Shown here: in pieces, positions 16,694-25,569 of the stretch
Numbering within the stretch: the stretch's first letter is position 1
Layout: each line of letters begins with the position of its first letter
Source of the DNA: an uncultured Anaerolineae bacterium
Lineage (GTDB): Bacteria; Chloroflexota; Anaerolineae; Aggregatilineales; Phototrophicaceae
Assembly (NCBI GenBank): GCA_934216615.1
Contig: CAKQCB010000001.1
Span: 915,727 to 979,726, forward strand
Direction of reading: 5' to 3'
Length of the DNA: 64,000 nt
Notes under the pieces: generated by a model
The model's input: only the letters and a program-made list of their open reading frames with translations
What the model was told of the DNA's origin: nothing
Database searches by the model: none
Position numbers and translations under genes: made by a program

Positions 16694-18673
16694 TTACACC
16701 TCAACCTCTATAAAGCCGTCCACAACACCTTCTAAAACACCTGTATTAGCCCCTGCCGTTTTTTGTGTTTTGGTGATTTGGTGCCCTTTCCGATAAGGTT
16801 TGATTTCATATTCTTCGCCCTGCCATTGGATACTGCGCTCATTTGCCAACTGTTTTATAAGTTCTTGAATGTTGGCACGTGGTGTTATGCCCTTTGTTTG
16901 CTCATAAATTTTCTGGGCGCTTAGAACCCCATCCATTTCCAGCGCCAATTCAATCACTCTATCGCGCGTGACCCCCATTGCTGGAATTGTTGGATCATCT
17001 TCTGCCATATCTTCAATATGCGCAGCACCCGGTAGATGGAATGGTTTGGGTTCCGGATAATCGCTGGCGATCTGCACTGATTCGAGGATGTCATTCTCAG
17101 TTGCAAATGGCGTCTGTACTTGAACGAGATTGAAGCCATTATCTACAAGCATTCTGCCTTTGATGGCTGGCAGGTCTTTGAGTTTGTTATTGCCCAGCGC
17201 AATCATGGCGCCTGATGTGGTTCGTTGCCGACCGCTCAGGGTGTAAGTGATATTGTTAGTGATCTTGGTCGGAATGCTTTCACGGCTGGGCTGTTGGGTA
17301 CCTAGCATGAGGTGGATGCCAGCAGCGCGTGCTTGTGCGCTCAGCAATGCTAAGCATTTAAAAATAGTCGTTTTCTGTGCCACTGTGTCGCTTAGGTCTC
17401 CGATTGACCCGCACTCATCTATCAGCACTACAACACGCGCCATTTTATCGTGATGTTTGCTATTGAACTGGATGATGTCAACACAGTTGGTATCTGATAA
17501 TTGTTTCATACGCTGTTGCATCAGCGCCACGAGCTGAACCAGAATCCTTTCCAGTTCCTCAACCGACTTCAATATGGGCACGATGTTATGTGGAATGGTA
17601 GCGAAGTAATTAATGTCACCAGAGCGTTTTAAGTCCACCAAGACAAATTTAATCTCATCTGGGCTGAAGAACCGTATCCATGTTGCGATGAAGGCCCGTG
17701 CAACATTTGTTTTACCTGAACCGGTAATGCCATTGAACATCAAATGCGGCACGTCCGATAGGCATAAATATTCAATCAAGCGCCCTGACTTAATCCCGAC
17801 AGGCACCGCGAACTTAGAGCGCAAGCCTTGGTTATATTTAGGTAATAATTTGTTCAACTCCACATAATTGAACAGACCATCCCGCATACCGACGCGGTGG
17901 ACAACCACCCACACCCCCCGCTCAAAGCCTTGATTGTCCTCTGTGTGTGGCGATGTCACCGGACACTCACATGCCGCCTCTAGTTCGAGCAATGTTTCTT
18001 CTTTGATCAAATCCCATCCCCTGACGTTCTGCGGCAAGTGGTGAACGGTTGACCCCAACAGGGTTAAGTGGCTTACGTAAACCTTGAACTGGATATTGTC
18101 CTCAGTGAAGTGTGCTTCTTCGAAACGTACTTTACGCAGCTTCTTTTTGTTTTTAATCCAGACTTCTTCACGGTACCCAAGTGCTGACCAACGTTCAATG
18201 ATTTGGTTGGCATAGAAGGCGATCTCAGATTGCATTTCATTTTGAAGGACGCGATTGATCTTGTCATTCTCCATCGCCCTTCTATGCTCATCAATTCTAG
18301 CATTTAGACGATGGATGATGGTGAGTGCTTCCTTCGCCTGCTCACTAGTTTTAATAGATACCGGGTTGCGTCGCTGTTTCTGGACTTTATGCACACGTAG
18401 CGCGGCCTGTTCAATCCGATAATCAATAGCTTTTATCTTTTCAGGATTAGTTTCTCCAGATCGACGTTCATTTAGATGATCTATGAATGCCACGAGGTAA
18501 ACATTGATAGCAGATTGCAATTGGTCACGACGGATGATGGCTTGTTTGAGCTTGTCGGGGGGCAACTTACGGGTCTTAGCATCACCTTCAAGGATGGTAA
18601 TGTTCTCTGGGTGTTTTACGGTTTCCCAGAACACCGCACCCGGTCTGGGCACTTCTTGGGTTAATTCAGTCAT
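16694..18673 (-). CDS. FtsK/HerA-superfamily DNA translocase
   Basis: The product has 659 residues from the ATG at 18673 (AAAGGAG 4 bases upstream). Residues 1-250 are mostly charged helices with no membrane span. Walker A (NGITGSGKTN) lies near residue 320 and Walker B (VVVLIDECG) near 410, followed by AAGIHLMLGTQQPS, typical of FtsK/SpoIIIE motors. A C-terminal domain of about 150 residues resembles a winged helix. Such ATPases drive DNA transfer in actinobacterial-type conjugative elements, and related HerA-type ATPases drive virion assembly in filamentous phages. The gene overlaps the upstream wHTH gene by four bases. The role, conjugation or packaging, is not settled by the sequence. Confidence 0.78.
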   Translation of the reverse strand: MTELTQEVPRPGAVFWETVKHPENITILEGDAKTRKLPPDKLKQAIIRRDQLQSAINVYLVAFIDHLNERRSGETNPEKIKAIDYRIEQAALRVHKVQKQRRNPVSIKTSEQAKEALTIIHRLNARIDEHRRAMENDKINRVLQNEMQSEIAFYANQIIERWSALGYREEVWIKNKKKLRKVRFEEAHFTEDNIQFKVYVSHLTLLGSTVHHLPQNVRGWDLIKEETLLELEAACECPVTSPHTEDNQGFERGVWVVVHRVGMRDGLFNYVELNKLLPKYNQGLRSKFAVPVGIKSGRLIEYLCLSDVPHLMFNGITGSGKTNVARAFIATWIRFFSPDEIKFVLVDLKRSGDINYFATIPHNIVPILKSVEELERILVQLVALMQQRMKQLSDTNCVDIIQFNSKHHDKMARVVVLIDECGSIGDLSDTVAQKTTIFKCLALLSAQARAAGIHLMLGTQQPSRESIPTKITNNITYTLSGRQRTTSGAMIALGNNKLKDLPAIKGRMLVDNGFNLVQVQTPFATENDILESVQIASDYPEPKPFHLPGAAHIEDMAEDDPTIPAMGVTRDRVIELALEMDGVLSAQKIYEQTKGITPRANIQELIKQLANERSIQWQGEEYEIKPYRKGHQITKTQKTAGANTGVLEGVVDGFIEVEV

Positions 18674-18891
18674 AGTTCTCCTTTGAGTTCGTAATAGCTT
18701 CCCCAGCGACGCCCCCCGCGACGTTGCACAATGCCAGCGCGCTCTAAACGTGCAATGCGTGCTTTGACGGTGGCATAACACACGCCTGATTCAATAGAAA
18801 TTTCAGTGATGGTTATGGGGCGATTGTTAGTGAGGAGGCGCTTAAGCGCAGGAATTATTAAGCGATCTGAGTAAGCCATTGATGCAATCAT
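18670..18891 (-). CDS. Winged-helix transcriptional regulator
   Basis: The 73-residue product is a single winged helix-turn-helix (ITITEISIESGVCYATVKARIARLERAGIVQRRGG) with a wing ending in SYYELKG. It is first in a two-gene operon with the FtsK-type ATPase, overlapping by ATGA. Two ATGGCT/AGCCAT inverted repeats lie in the divergent promoter region just upstream, so autoregulation is likely. An alternative start at 18879 would remove four residues. Confidence 0.7.
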   Translation of the reverse strand: MIASMAYSDRLIIPALKRLLTNNRPITITEISIESGVCYATVKARIARLERAGIVQRRGGRRWGSYYELKGEL

Positions 18892-18919
18892 GTGTATTCC
18901 CCTATAAACTTCCCTTATT

Positions 18920-18979
18920 ATGGCTCATAAATAGCCATTAAAACATCTAAAAATCTCTAATGGCTAGTAATAAGCCATT
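18920..18979. promoter_or_regulatory. Two inverted-repeat operators between divergent operons
   Basis: ATGGCT-N7-AGCCAT (18920-18938) and AATGGCT-N7-AGCCATT (18959-18979) are perfect inverted repeats with the same 7-base spacer and centres 40 bp apart. They sit between the wHTH/FtsK operon and the rightward surface-protein operon. The likely binder is the wHTH protein at 18670-18891, or another element regulator. Confidence 0.6.
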
Positions 18980-19012
18980 AATCCACGCGCATGTGACCAT
19001 ACAATTTGCGTT

Positions 19013-19597
19013 ATGAAACGCTATTTGCCCTTCTCCCCCTACCAAATTGACACCCCTCTTACTTCTGGATTGTACGAGGCGGAAGGTTCCCCCCTGCTAT
19101 CGACATTTTCAGGGGCATGGGTGCAGGTACTCGACGGGGACTATTCCATTATGGAAAGTGTCGCGGGGGGCGATAGCGTTTCACTTTTGGTCGTAGGCCA
19201 GCAACTTGTGATCTATCGCGAGTTGCTGGCAATGGACGGTGCAACTGCTGAAATTTGCATCAATGAAACCTGCACTGAATTTGGCAATTCCAGCAGCATT
19301 GACCAGAGAGGAGTCCCCATTGCGTTCCCGCTAGATGACGATGAAAACGAAGTGGTCATTACCAATGAAGGTGGCACCCTTCGTTTGGACAGCTTCTTGA
19401 TTCTGGACAACCCAGAACCCGAACTTTTGGAAGTGGAAGCGCCTGATCCAACCCGCCTTTACATCACGCTCAGTGATGGATCGATGGCGGCGATAGATCA
19501 AGTCATCTCAGGGGGTGAAGTGATTCAAAGCTCGATTTTGGCGGGTGTTTTTGCGCTGTTGGTTGTGATCTTGGCGGTGTTGGCATGGAAAGACTGA
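19013..19597 (+). CDS. Element-encoded membrane-anchored protein of unknown function
   Basis: The 194-residue product has no clear N-terminal signal. Its acidic, beta-rich central region contains ATAEICINETCTEFG, with two cysteines that could form a disulfide. A C-terminal span (SSILAGVFALLVVILAVLAW) ends in KD. It heads the rightward operon and overlaps the next small gene by 13 bases. The layout suggests a surface domain held by a C-terminal anchor, but insertion without a signal peptide is unclear. No family is recognised. Confidence 0.62.
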   Translation: MKRYLPFSPYQIDTPLTSGLYEAEGSPLLSTFSGAWVQVLDGDYSIMESVAGGDSVSLLVVGQQLVIYRELLAMDGATAEICINETCTEFGNSSSIDQRGVPIAFPLDDDENEVVITNEGGTLRLDSFLILDNPEPELLEVEAPDPTRLYITLSDGSMAAIDQVISGGEVIQSSILAGVFALLVVILAVLAWKD

Positions 19598-19713
19598 TGG
19601 TGATGCTGGTGTTACCGGGGTTCTTTGTAGGGGTAATCATCCTCATTCCACTCATCTTGGAACACATTTTGCTCAACAAAGTACAAGAGATGATTGGTGA
19701 AAGTGATGACTGA
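19585..19713 (+). CDS. 42-residue single-span membrane protein
   Basis: Starting at ATG 19585 inside the end of the previous gene, this frame encodes one long hydrophobic span (MVMLVLPGFFVGVIILIPLI) with an acidic C-terminus. It overlaps the next small gene by 8 bases. Size and topology are like the pVII/pIX end-cap proteins of filamentous phages, but such short proteins carry little family signal. Confidence 0.5.
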   Translation: MERLMVMLVLPGFFVGVIILIPLILEHILLNKVQEMIGESDD

Positions 19714-19858
19714 CGCATTTGCAATGTGGGCATGGACACTCATCGCAGCACCAGCGTATGCAGTAATCGCGATGGTTGGGGTGACAAGCCTCATCCTTGT
19801 TGTAATTTCAACGTTTAAGCATGTTTTCGAGGGAAAAAGAAATGCCAGAAGTAATTAG
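19706..19858 (+). CDS. 50-residue single-span membrane protein
   Basis: The frame starts at ATG 19706, overlapping the previous stop. The product has one hydrophobic segment (AAPAYAVIAMVGVTSLILVV) and a basic C-terminus (FKHVFEGKRNARSN). It overlaps the following coat-like gene by 17 bases in another frame. The tight packing with both neighbours argues for a real gene. Function is unknown. Confidence 0.5.
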   Translation: MTDAFAMWAWTLIAAPAYAVIAMVGVTSLILVVISTFKHVFEGKRNARSN

Positions 19859-20213
19859 TTTGTTCCCGCTTCTGTTGGGGGTTTTGCTGGGCGTGGTGCT
19901 GTCTGACACGTCTATCGTCAAATCGTTGAAGCGCAGCGTCAAAGGTCTCACTCGTGGGCGACTTTTGACCTATCTCATCACCAGTGGGTTGGTGTCTTTG
20001 CCTGCTCTGGGTGCCCACGCTCAAGGCGAGATTGGCATTGAGTTCGGTGCTGAAGATTTAAACGTCTTCTTCGACTGGTTCAATACCATTTTTGAAGCGC
20101 TGTTGCCCATTGGTTTGCTGGCAGCTGGTTTAACCGCTGGTGGGTTGTTCGTCTGGGTGATCTCTAAGATGCTGGTCAACGCGTTTCGAAGCATGACCGG
20201 GGCAAGTGGGTAA
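19842..20213 (+). CDS. Coat- or pilin-like small membrane protein, copy 1
   Basis: From ATG 19842 (GAGGGA upstream) the product has 123 residues: an N-terminal hydrophobic segment, a basic stretch, and a second hydrophobic segment ending in AHAQ that may be an internal signal. A mature-like tail of about 60 residues follows: an acidic start (GIEFGAEDLNVFFDWF), a span (LLPIGLLAAGLTAGGLFVWV), and a basic end (KMLVNAFRSMTG). Apart from its length, this tail has the acidic-hydrophobic-basic plan of filamentous phage major coat protein. The next gene is a close paralogue of the tail. Confidence 0.6.
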   Translation: MPEVISLFPLLLGVLLGVVLSDTSIVKSLKRSVKGLTRGRLLTYLITSGLVSLPALGAHAQGEIGIEFGAEDLNVFFDWFNTIFEALLPIGLLAAGLTAGGLFVWVISKMLVNAFRSMTGASG

Positions 20214-20217
20214 CCAG

Positions 20218-20544
20218 ATGATGGCCTTATTTAAACAAAAGTGGCTCCTGATGAGGCGCCACTTCAATCTGATTGCTATGGCGATGCTATTAGTACTGCC
20301 TAGTGCCGTAGCTTTTGCTCAAACCGCCACCCCGGTGCCACCAACCGCAGTTCCAAGTGTTGGTATCGAATTTTCGTCTGAAGATTTAGGCGGATTTTTC
20401 GACTGGTTCAACACCATCTTTGAAGCGTTACTGCCGATTGGTTTGTTGGCGGCTGGCTTAACCGCTGGTGGTTTGTTCGTCTGGGTGATCTCGCGCATGT
20501 TGATCAACGCTTTCAAGTCGATGACTGGTGGAAGCTCGGTCTAA
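20218..20544 (+). CDS. Coat- or pilin-like small membrane protein, copy 2
   Basis: From ATG 20218 the product has 108 residues. A signal peptide (HFNLIAMAMLLVLPSAVAFAQ) and a short Thr/Pro segment are followed by a tail nearly identical to that of the preceding gene (FFDWFNTIFEALLPIGLLAA, then the same span and basic end). Signal peptide plus a mature part of about 60-70 residues with one span is typical of pVIII-type coat proteins and VirB2-type pilins. A strong hairpin follows the stop. An in-frame GTG at 20206 is an alternative start. Confidence 0.62.
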   Translation: MMALFKQKWLLMRRHFNLIAMAMLLVLPSAVAFAQTATPVPPTAVPSVGIEFSSEDLGGFFDWFNTIFEALLPIGLLAAGLTAGGLFVWVISRMLINAFKSMTGGSSV

Positions 20545-20561
20545 CATGATTCACGTTTAGC

Positions 20562-20587
20562 AAGGCCAGCGAGGGTGTGCTGGCCTT
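20562..20587 (+). terminator. Hairpin after the coat-like gene pair
   Basis: A perfect 9-bp stem (20562-20570 with 20579-20587) with an 8-base loop is followed by GATTTGTT. The T run is weak, so it may act as a partial terminator that keeps the upstream small proteins at higher expression than the downstream genes. Confidence 0.55.
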
Positions 20588-20606
20588 GATTTGTTAGGGG
20601 AACAAG

Positions 20607-21707
20607 ATGTTAGCGCTATGGCGGAAATTCAAACACTGGAGAAACAGACCTAAATTTCCTATCCATCGCCGTGCTGGTGGCTATCGCGCGTGGATGGATA
20701 AGAAACCACCGCGTCAGGATTCATGGGGACGCATTTTGGCATTTGCCATCATGATCCTGCTGTTCGTGGGCGCGCCGTGCGCCGGTGGTTCGATCTGGTT
20801 CTTGGGCGAGCGCCAACGCCGTGCCGTTGCCCAGCTTCCCGAATTTACGCCAGAGGTGACGCCTGAACTTACTTTAGAAGTGACGCCAGAGCTTACACCC
20901 GAAGTCACCGCGGAATTTACGCCAGAATCCACTATCGACATCAGCATGCTTGATTTTTTCGAGCTGACTGAGGAATCCCCCCTTCCAGCGGTGGCAACTG
21001 CCACCTTGACACCATTCCCCGTCCGAACTACCGCGCCCGGGGGCCTCGCTGGTCTTTTTGATCTGGCATCCCAAACTGAAGAAGCGCTGCCACCAGTAGA
21101 TAATCCGCCACGTCAAGTTGTTGTCACCCAACCACCACCAGCGCAACAACCGCCACAGGTTGTTGTAACTGTTATTCGTGAAGTCCAAGAGGTGATTGTG
21201 ACCCAACCACCGCAAGTGGTTGTGATTACCGCGACGCCAACATCAACCCACACCTTAACCGCTACCCCCACCGCTACCATTACATTCACACCTAGCCATA
21301 CACCGACGATGACACCGACGTGTATGTTTTCTCCTACTCCAACGATGACACCGACCCAAACGACAACCCCAGTCTGGAGTCCGACGCCAACGCTGATCTT
21401 GATGATCTTCTGTGTGACACCAACGCATACGCCTACAGCGAGCTTGACCTATACAGTCACGCCCAGCCTTACGCCGACTGAAACTTTTACTGTAACCCCA
21501 ACCGAAACCGCGACATTGGAACCGCCGACCGTCACACCTATTCCGACCGAGACGCCGTTCCCAACTGCAACACTGGAACCGCCAACGCCTATTCCAACTG
21601 AGACCCCTATGCCCACACTTGAGCCGCCTACCTTTACGCCTGTTCCAACCGAAACACCCATTCCTCCTACACCAGAGCCACAGGTTCAAATGACGGAGGC
21701 TGTATGA
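20607..21707 (+). CDS. Membrane-anchored Thr/Pro-rich stalk protein
   Basis: The 366-residue product has a basic cytosolic N-terminus of about 42 residues, one span (ILAFAIMILLFVGAPCAGG), and then an almost fully low-complexity exterior. The exterior begins with TPEVTPEL-type repeats, followed by QPP/VVV segments and about 150 residues of Thr/Pro repeats such as PTETP. This looks like an extended, possibly glycosylated stalk or spacer through the cell envelope. Similar linkers occur in the chromosomal protein at 3591-5192. It overlaps the next gene by ATGA. Confidence 0.65.
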   Translation: MLALWRKFKHWRNRPKFPIHRRAGGYRAWMDKKPPRQDSWGRILAFAIMILLFVGAPCAGGSIWFLGERQRRAVAQLPEFTPEVTPELTLEVTPELTPEVTAEFTPESTIDISMLDFFELTEESPLPAVATATLTPFPVRTTAPGGLAGLFDLASQTEEALPPVDNPPRQVVVTQPPPAQQPPQVVVTVIREVQEVIVTQPPQVVVITATPTSTHTLTATPTATITFTPSHTPTMTPTCMFSPTPTMTPTQTTTPVWSPTPTLILMIFCVTPTHTPTASLTYTVTPSLTPTETFTVTPTETATLEPPTVTPIPTETPFPTATLEPPTPIPTETPMPTLEPPTFTPVPTETPIPPTPEPQVQMTEAV

Positions 21708-22078
21708 GCTTCTTTCGTGACCTGCGACGATGGTTCTTTCCCAAGCAACGCTTTGGCCTCAATCACGGTCGGCGTGTGATCAATCCGTATGAGCTGCCAC
21801 CCGCGACTGACGAGGAAAAGCTGTTGATGCTGGCGGGCGCAGCGCGTTCACCCGACGACGCCAATCATCTTTTTGGCATGTTGGGAACTGAGAACCCCGG
21901 ACAAATTCTTAAGATGGTGCAGCGGCGCAAAAAAAGACCATCAGTGAAGGAACAACTTGTGAAGCTGATTCAACGCATTGACGGCCATGACCCGCGTTCA
22001 CATCAAGAAGTGTATGGCGGCAGAAAATATGATCCCCCTTCGATTCGCGTTCAATATCGATATAGGGGGCGCGTATGA
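21704..22078 (+). CDS. Small basic cytosolic protein of unknown function
   Basis: The 124-residue product has no signal or span. It is rich in basic residues (LRRWFFPKQRFG, MVQRRKKRPSVKEQL) and ends YRYRGRV. It overlaps its neighbours by ATGA on both sides, so it is translationally coupled to the stalk protein and the large lipoprotein. No family is recognised. Confidence 0.6.
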   Translation: MSFFRDLRRWFFPKQRFGLNHGRRVINPYELPPATDEEKLLMLAGAARSPDDANHLFGMLGTENPGQILKMVQRRKKRPSVKEQLVKLIQRIDGHDPRSHQEVYGGRKYDPPSIRVQYRYRGRV

Positions 22079-24564
22079 GCTTAATTCAGAAGCAAGTTGC
22101 GGCGCTTCTCGCTGTCGTTGCATTGGTCATCAGTGCGTGTGGGACATGGCAGAACTTCCCCGAAACAAGCGATTGGTGTTACATCTTTGATTTTGTTCAA
22201 AGCGATCAAGGTTTTGGTATTTCGCGTGGAAATTGGCAACTAGGAACTGGTCTCATTCCCAATGAAGATGGAGAGTTGAGCATCAGCTATGACCACGGTT
22301 CCACTGTTGAAACAAAAGGCGTTCGGATTGTTACCCAGCGCTGGCCCGGTATCACTGGCAATGTCACCTTCACTGCCAACGGCATTGTGTTCGGAAGCGC
22401 TACCGCGGACGGCCAATTTAATAATGTTTCACGCGACCCTGATGAACCGCTGGAATGGGGTTGGAATAGTAACGGGGGGCCAACATTAAATCTCTCAATT
22501 AATGCGGATCAGCCCTTCATCATTCGCTCTATCGAAATTCGTGGGAATTACAATAATCCGTTCCCCACGAATTCTTGTGATCCTGACGCGACAAACACGC
22601 CAACAACGAACCCGGTATCTCCAACGCCCAGCCCGACGATGGACATCCCAACAGTTACCATCACGTCAACCAATACACCCACGGCGACACAAACCGCGAC
22701 GGTCACGCCGAGCTGGAGTCCAAGCCCAACACCCACACAAACTTATGCGTGGGAATGCGTTTTCGACTTTAGGTTAGATGATTATGATTTTATACCAATC
22801 TCAGAATCGTCACCCGGTGGCGGAACCTATGGCACGTGGACTACTGGCGTCGGTTGGGTACATGGTGATGCAGCACACCCAAATTTCGACAACAATAGCC
22901 GCGAGGTTCGCATATCACGTTCACTGCCAAGTTATACGTCATACCAAGTTGTGCTTGAGTACAGTTATAGCTATGGGACATTTTACAACAATGTCCACCC
23001 AGCGCTTACTGTAAATTCGACAGTACATCGTACAGGGTCGAATGCTTCAAATTTAAACGGTGATAATCTGGAATTTGTTTCTAGTCAGACTGGGTCTAGA
23101 AATAGCGTCTCAGTAAACATGGCGGCAGACCACGGTGGTTCACGTGTGGCGGCGCTGGCTGGTTATGTCACCATCCACGAAATAAGAATACGTGGTAATG
23201 GTGCTAACACGCTATGTGATGATGACCCAACTGCAACACCCACAGCGACAGCGACGCCAACATCAATTCCCCCCACAGCAACCCAGACCCATGACCCCAC
23301 ACTGGTAACCAACACGCCGTCCGGTGGTGGTGGAGCAACCGCAACCTCTGGCCCGGTGATCTCGACAACACCTGTTGTCGGTGATACCGAGTGGGAATGT
23401 ACGTTTAACTTTGCGCTGGGCCAGCAAGGATGGATTGCCAACCAATCTATCGAAACTATCTACAGTTCTGGCGCGTGGCGAAATGCCCGAACGCCCAACT
23501 CACTAACAGCGATTCGGTTTAACCTCAATCAGTCGATCATCCTGACCTATTTGCAAGTCATCGGTTCGAGCAACAAAGCGCGTGGGGATGCCCCAGCGCG
23601 TGGATTTAGAGCGGGAACCAATCCGATTGTCATCAGTTTGTTTGGTTGGGATAGTGAGGACAACGGCGCTTATGATGTGTCGTGGTCTGGGCACATGGGC
23701 ATTCATGAACCCTATTTGTTAGTGGGCGCCGGTTCACGCGGGATTGCTGGGACAACCAACCTCACCATCGGTCAGATTGTGATGAGGGCGTTTGCTGCAA
23801 CCCGACCCGCCAACAACTGTACAACCAATTCTATTGGGCCAATGCCCACGTTTGACCAAACCTATTTCATCACCGCAACACCGATGCCGGGTCAAACGCT
23901 ATTGCCCCTACCCACTGCGTTTCCAACGTTTGCATTGACACCGAGCGGAACGGGTGAACCCGGTGGCGGTGGCACGATTGGCGACGGCGAGGACACCTGT
24001 AACGGTGACATCCTGTGCATCATCTCCAATTTGATTGGCGCATTTATGTCAATGATTGGTGATTTCTTCACCACCATCCTCAATATTGCATCGGTATTTT
24101 TTGATCTGATTGTCATGGCATTTAGATCATTGTTTGACTTCATCGGCATGATCCTCAACTTAATCAGTGTGTTGTTTCAAATTGCGTGGGGATTGCTTCA
24201 GCAGTTATTCCACTTTTTGGCCGAAGTGTGGGAAATCATCAAACTGATTTTCTCTATCATCTGGAAATTATTGCAACTGGCGGCCGCATGGATAGGCCAA
24301 CTGGTTTCCAGTTTGCAGTCGATTTTCTATGCGTGGTATTTAGCCCCCGCCCAAGCGATTCCATTTTTACCCCAGTGCAGTACCAACCCGATGGCAAATG
24401 ATGTCTGCGCTGTGTACTACGTGCTGAATCACACCTTCTTTTCAGGAAGCATTGGCATGTTATTGATCCCGATGCTGATGCTGTTGATGAACCTCGCCAT
24501 GATTATCTATTTCGCCCGTAACGTTAAAACGATTCTCTCTAAAGTTGGGAGTATTTTTAGATGA
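22075..24564 (+). CDS. Large multidomain surface lipoprotein with C-terminal hydrophobic region
   Basis: The 829-residue product starts with a signal peptide ending LVISAC, a plausible lipobox. Three related beta-sandwich-like domains follow, each opening with a similar strand (WCYIFDF, WECVFDF, WECTFNF) and separated by Thr/Pro-rich linkers. After a Gly-rich segment the last 190 residues hold a series of long hydrophobic/amphipathic helices ending in a membrane span (LLIPMLMLLMNLAMIIYF) and a basic tail. The plan of exported N-terminal binding domains, flexible linkers and hydrophobic C-terminus is shared with filamentous phage adsorption proteins (pIII-like). Homology is not shown, and an adhesin is an alternative. 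Confidence 0.65.
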   Translation: MSLIQKQVAALLAVVALVISACGTWQNFPETSDWCYIFDFVQSDQGFGISRGNWQLGTGLIPNEDGELSISYDHGSTVETKGVRIVTQRWPGITGNVTFTANGIVFGSATADGQFNNVSRDPDEPLEWGWNSNGGPTLNLSINADQPFIIRSIEIRGNYNNPFPTNSCDPDATNTPTTNPVSPTPSPTMDIPTVTITSTNTPTATQTATVTPSWSPSPTPTQTYAWECVFDFRLDDYDFIPISESSPGGGTYGTWTTGVGWVHGDAAHPNFDNNSREVRISRSLPSYTSYQVVLEYSYSYGTFYNNVHPALTVNSTVHRTGSNASNLNGDNLEFVSSQTGSRNSVSVNMAADHGGSRVAALAGYVTIHEIRIRGNGANTLCDDDPTATPTATATPTSIPPTATQTHDPTLVTNTPSGGGGATATSGPVISTTPVVGDTEWECTFNFALGQQGWIANQSIETIYSSGAWRNARTPNSLTAIRFNLNQSIILTYLQVIGSSNKARGDAPARGFRAGTNPIVISLFGWDSEDNGAYDVSWSGHMGIHEPYLLVGAGSRGIAGTTNLTIGQIVMRAFAATRPANNCTTNSIGPMPTFDQTYFITATPMPGQTLLPLPTAFPTFALTPSGTGEPGGGGTIGDGEDTCNGDILCIISNLIGAFMSMIGDFFTTILNIASVFFDLIVMAFRSLFDFIGMILNLISVLFQIAWGLLQQLFHFLAEVWEIIKLIFSIIWKLLQLAAAWIGQLVSSLQSIFYAWYLAPAQAIPFLPQCSTNPMANDVCAVYYVLNHTFFSGSIGMLLIPMLMLLMNLAMIIYFARNVKTILSKVGSIFR

Positions 24565-25562
24565 AATCCAAGATTTTTCTATTGTGTTGTATTTTGCTGT
24601 TGGTGAGCATCCCGCTCGTCAGCGCTCAATCTTCATGGAGTGTGGTTTGGAGCTGGGACTATGATACAAACCGGAATCCACCATCAGGCGGATATATTGT
24701 TCAGTTAGGAAAAGACCCGTTGACTGTAGCTTCTGGCTTTGGTGATTCACCTAACTTCAGCCATGACGGCTATTGGGTGGATGCGGGTGGTTCTGGGCAA
24801 ACAAGTATTACACTAGGATTAAGAATAATTTTCCCCGGTTCACTTTATTTTAGTCGTGTCGAGTGGACGCCAACCTTTCGCTCTGGTTCTACTGGCCCAG
24901 CGGATCGCCGGGCGGAAGTGTATGCTGATGACACATTTTGCGGTGCCACAATGGTGGCATCACAAACTGAGGCGGGAAACTTTCTGCGTAGTGTGCCTTG
25001 TCCAGCGGGTTATTACACCTCAATATCACTGTACATTTACAGCACATCTACAATGAACGGCGTGAGCATCAATGATGTGCGGTTGATGAGCAATACAGTG
25101 ATGCCGGGTGGCCCCACATGGACACCAACCGCCACCATCACGGCCGTACACTTGACCGCGCCCCCGGGCATTGTCTTGACCATGCCGAGCTTCCCAACGC
25201 CCGACACAGGATTGTATGAACTGCCTGTGCCGACCATCGTGCCAGAAATCCCTAGAAACGACATCTATAACTTCCTCGCCACCGCAGACACCTACCTTGC
25301 CAGCGCGCCCGAGGACATCCAGCCCTTGTTGCCCGTCGAGAATGGCGCAGCCGCGTTTAGGTATGCAAAGTGGCTGATTGGCGGGACAGCGGCAGCCGAT
25401 CTCTTTGGGCCGTTCGCGCCCATCGCGCACAACATCAGTTTTGTAGTCGCGTTGGTCTTGTTTCTAGCGTTGGTCTTTGTGGTGGTTTTTATTGTAGTGA
25501 CGATTGTCCGATTCATTCTGAGTGCAATTAAGTCCGTTTGGGCTTTGCTCCCATTTATCTAG
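24561..25562 (+). CDS. Exported beta-domain protein with C-terminal membrane anchor
   Basis: The 333-residue product has a signal peptide (IFLLCCILLLVSIPLVSAQ) and a beta-sandwich-like N-terminal domain opening SWSVVWSWDYD. That domain resembles the repeated domains of the preceding lipoprotein. A linker with short Thr/Pro stretches and a C-terminal span (ISFVVALVLFLALVFVVVF, then further hydrophobic residues) complete it. It overlaps the preceding gene by four bases. It probably works with that protein at the cell or virion surface. Confidence 0.62.
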   Translation: MKSKIFLLCCILLLVSIPLVSAQSSWSVVWSWDYDTNRNPPSGGYIVQLGKDPLTVASGFGDSPNFSHDGYWVDAGGSGQTSITLGLRIIFPGSLYFSRVEWTPTFRSGSTGPADRRAEVYADDTFCGATMVASQTEAGNFLRSVPCPAGYYTSISLYIYSTSTMNGVSINDVRLMSNTVMPGGPTWTPTATITAVHLTAPPGIVLTMPSFPTPDTGLYELPVPTIVPEIPRNDIYNFLATADTYLASAPEDIQPLLPVENGAAAFRYAKWLIGGTAAADLFGPFAPIAHNISFVVALVLFLALVFVVVFIVVTIVRFILSAIKSVWALLPFI

Positions 25563-25569
25563 CGAGGAT

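Noticed and set aside
21255..21689. Reverse-strand frames opposite the Thr/Pro repeats
   Set aside because: They are Gly/Val/Arg/Trp-rich shadows of the repetitive forward coding sequence.
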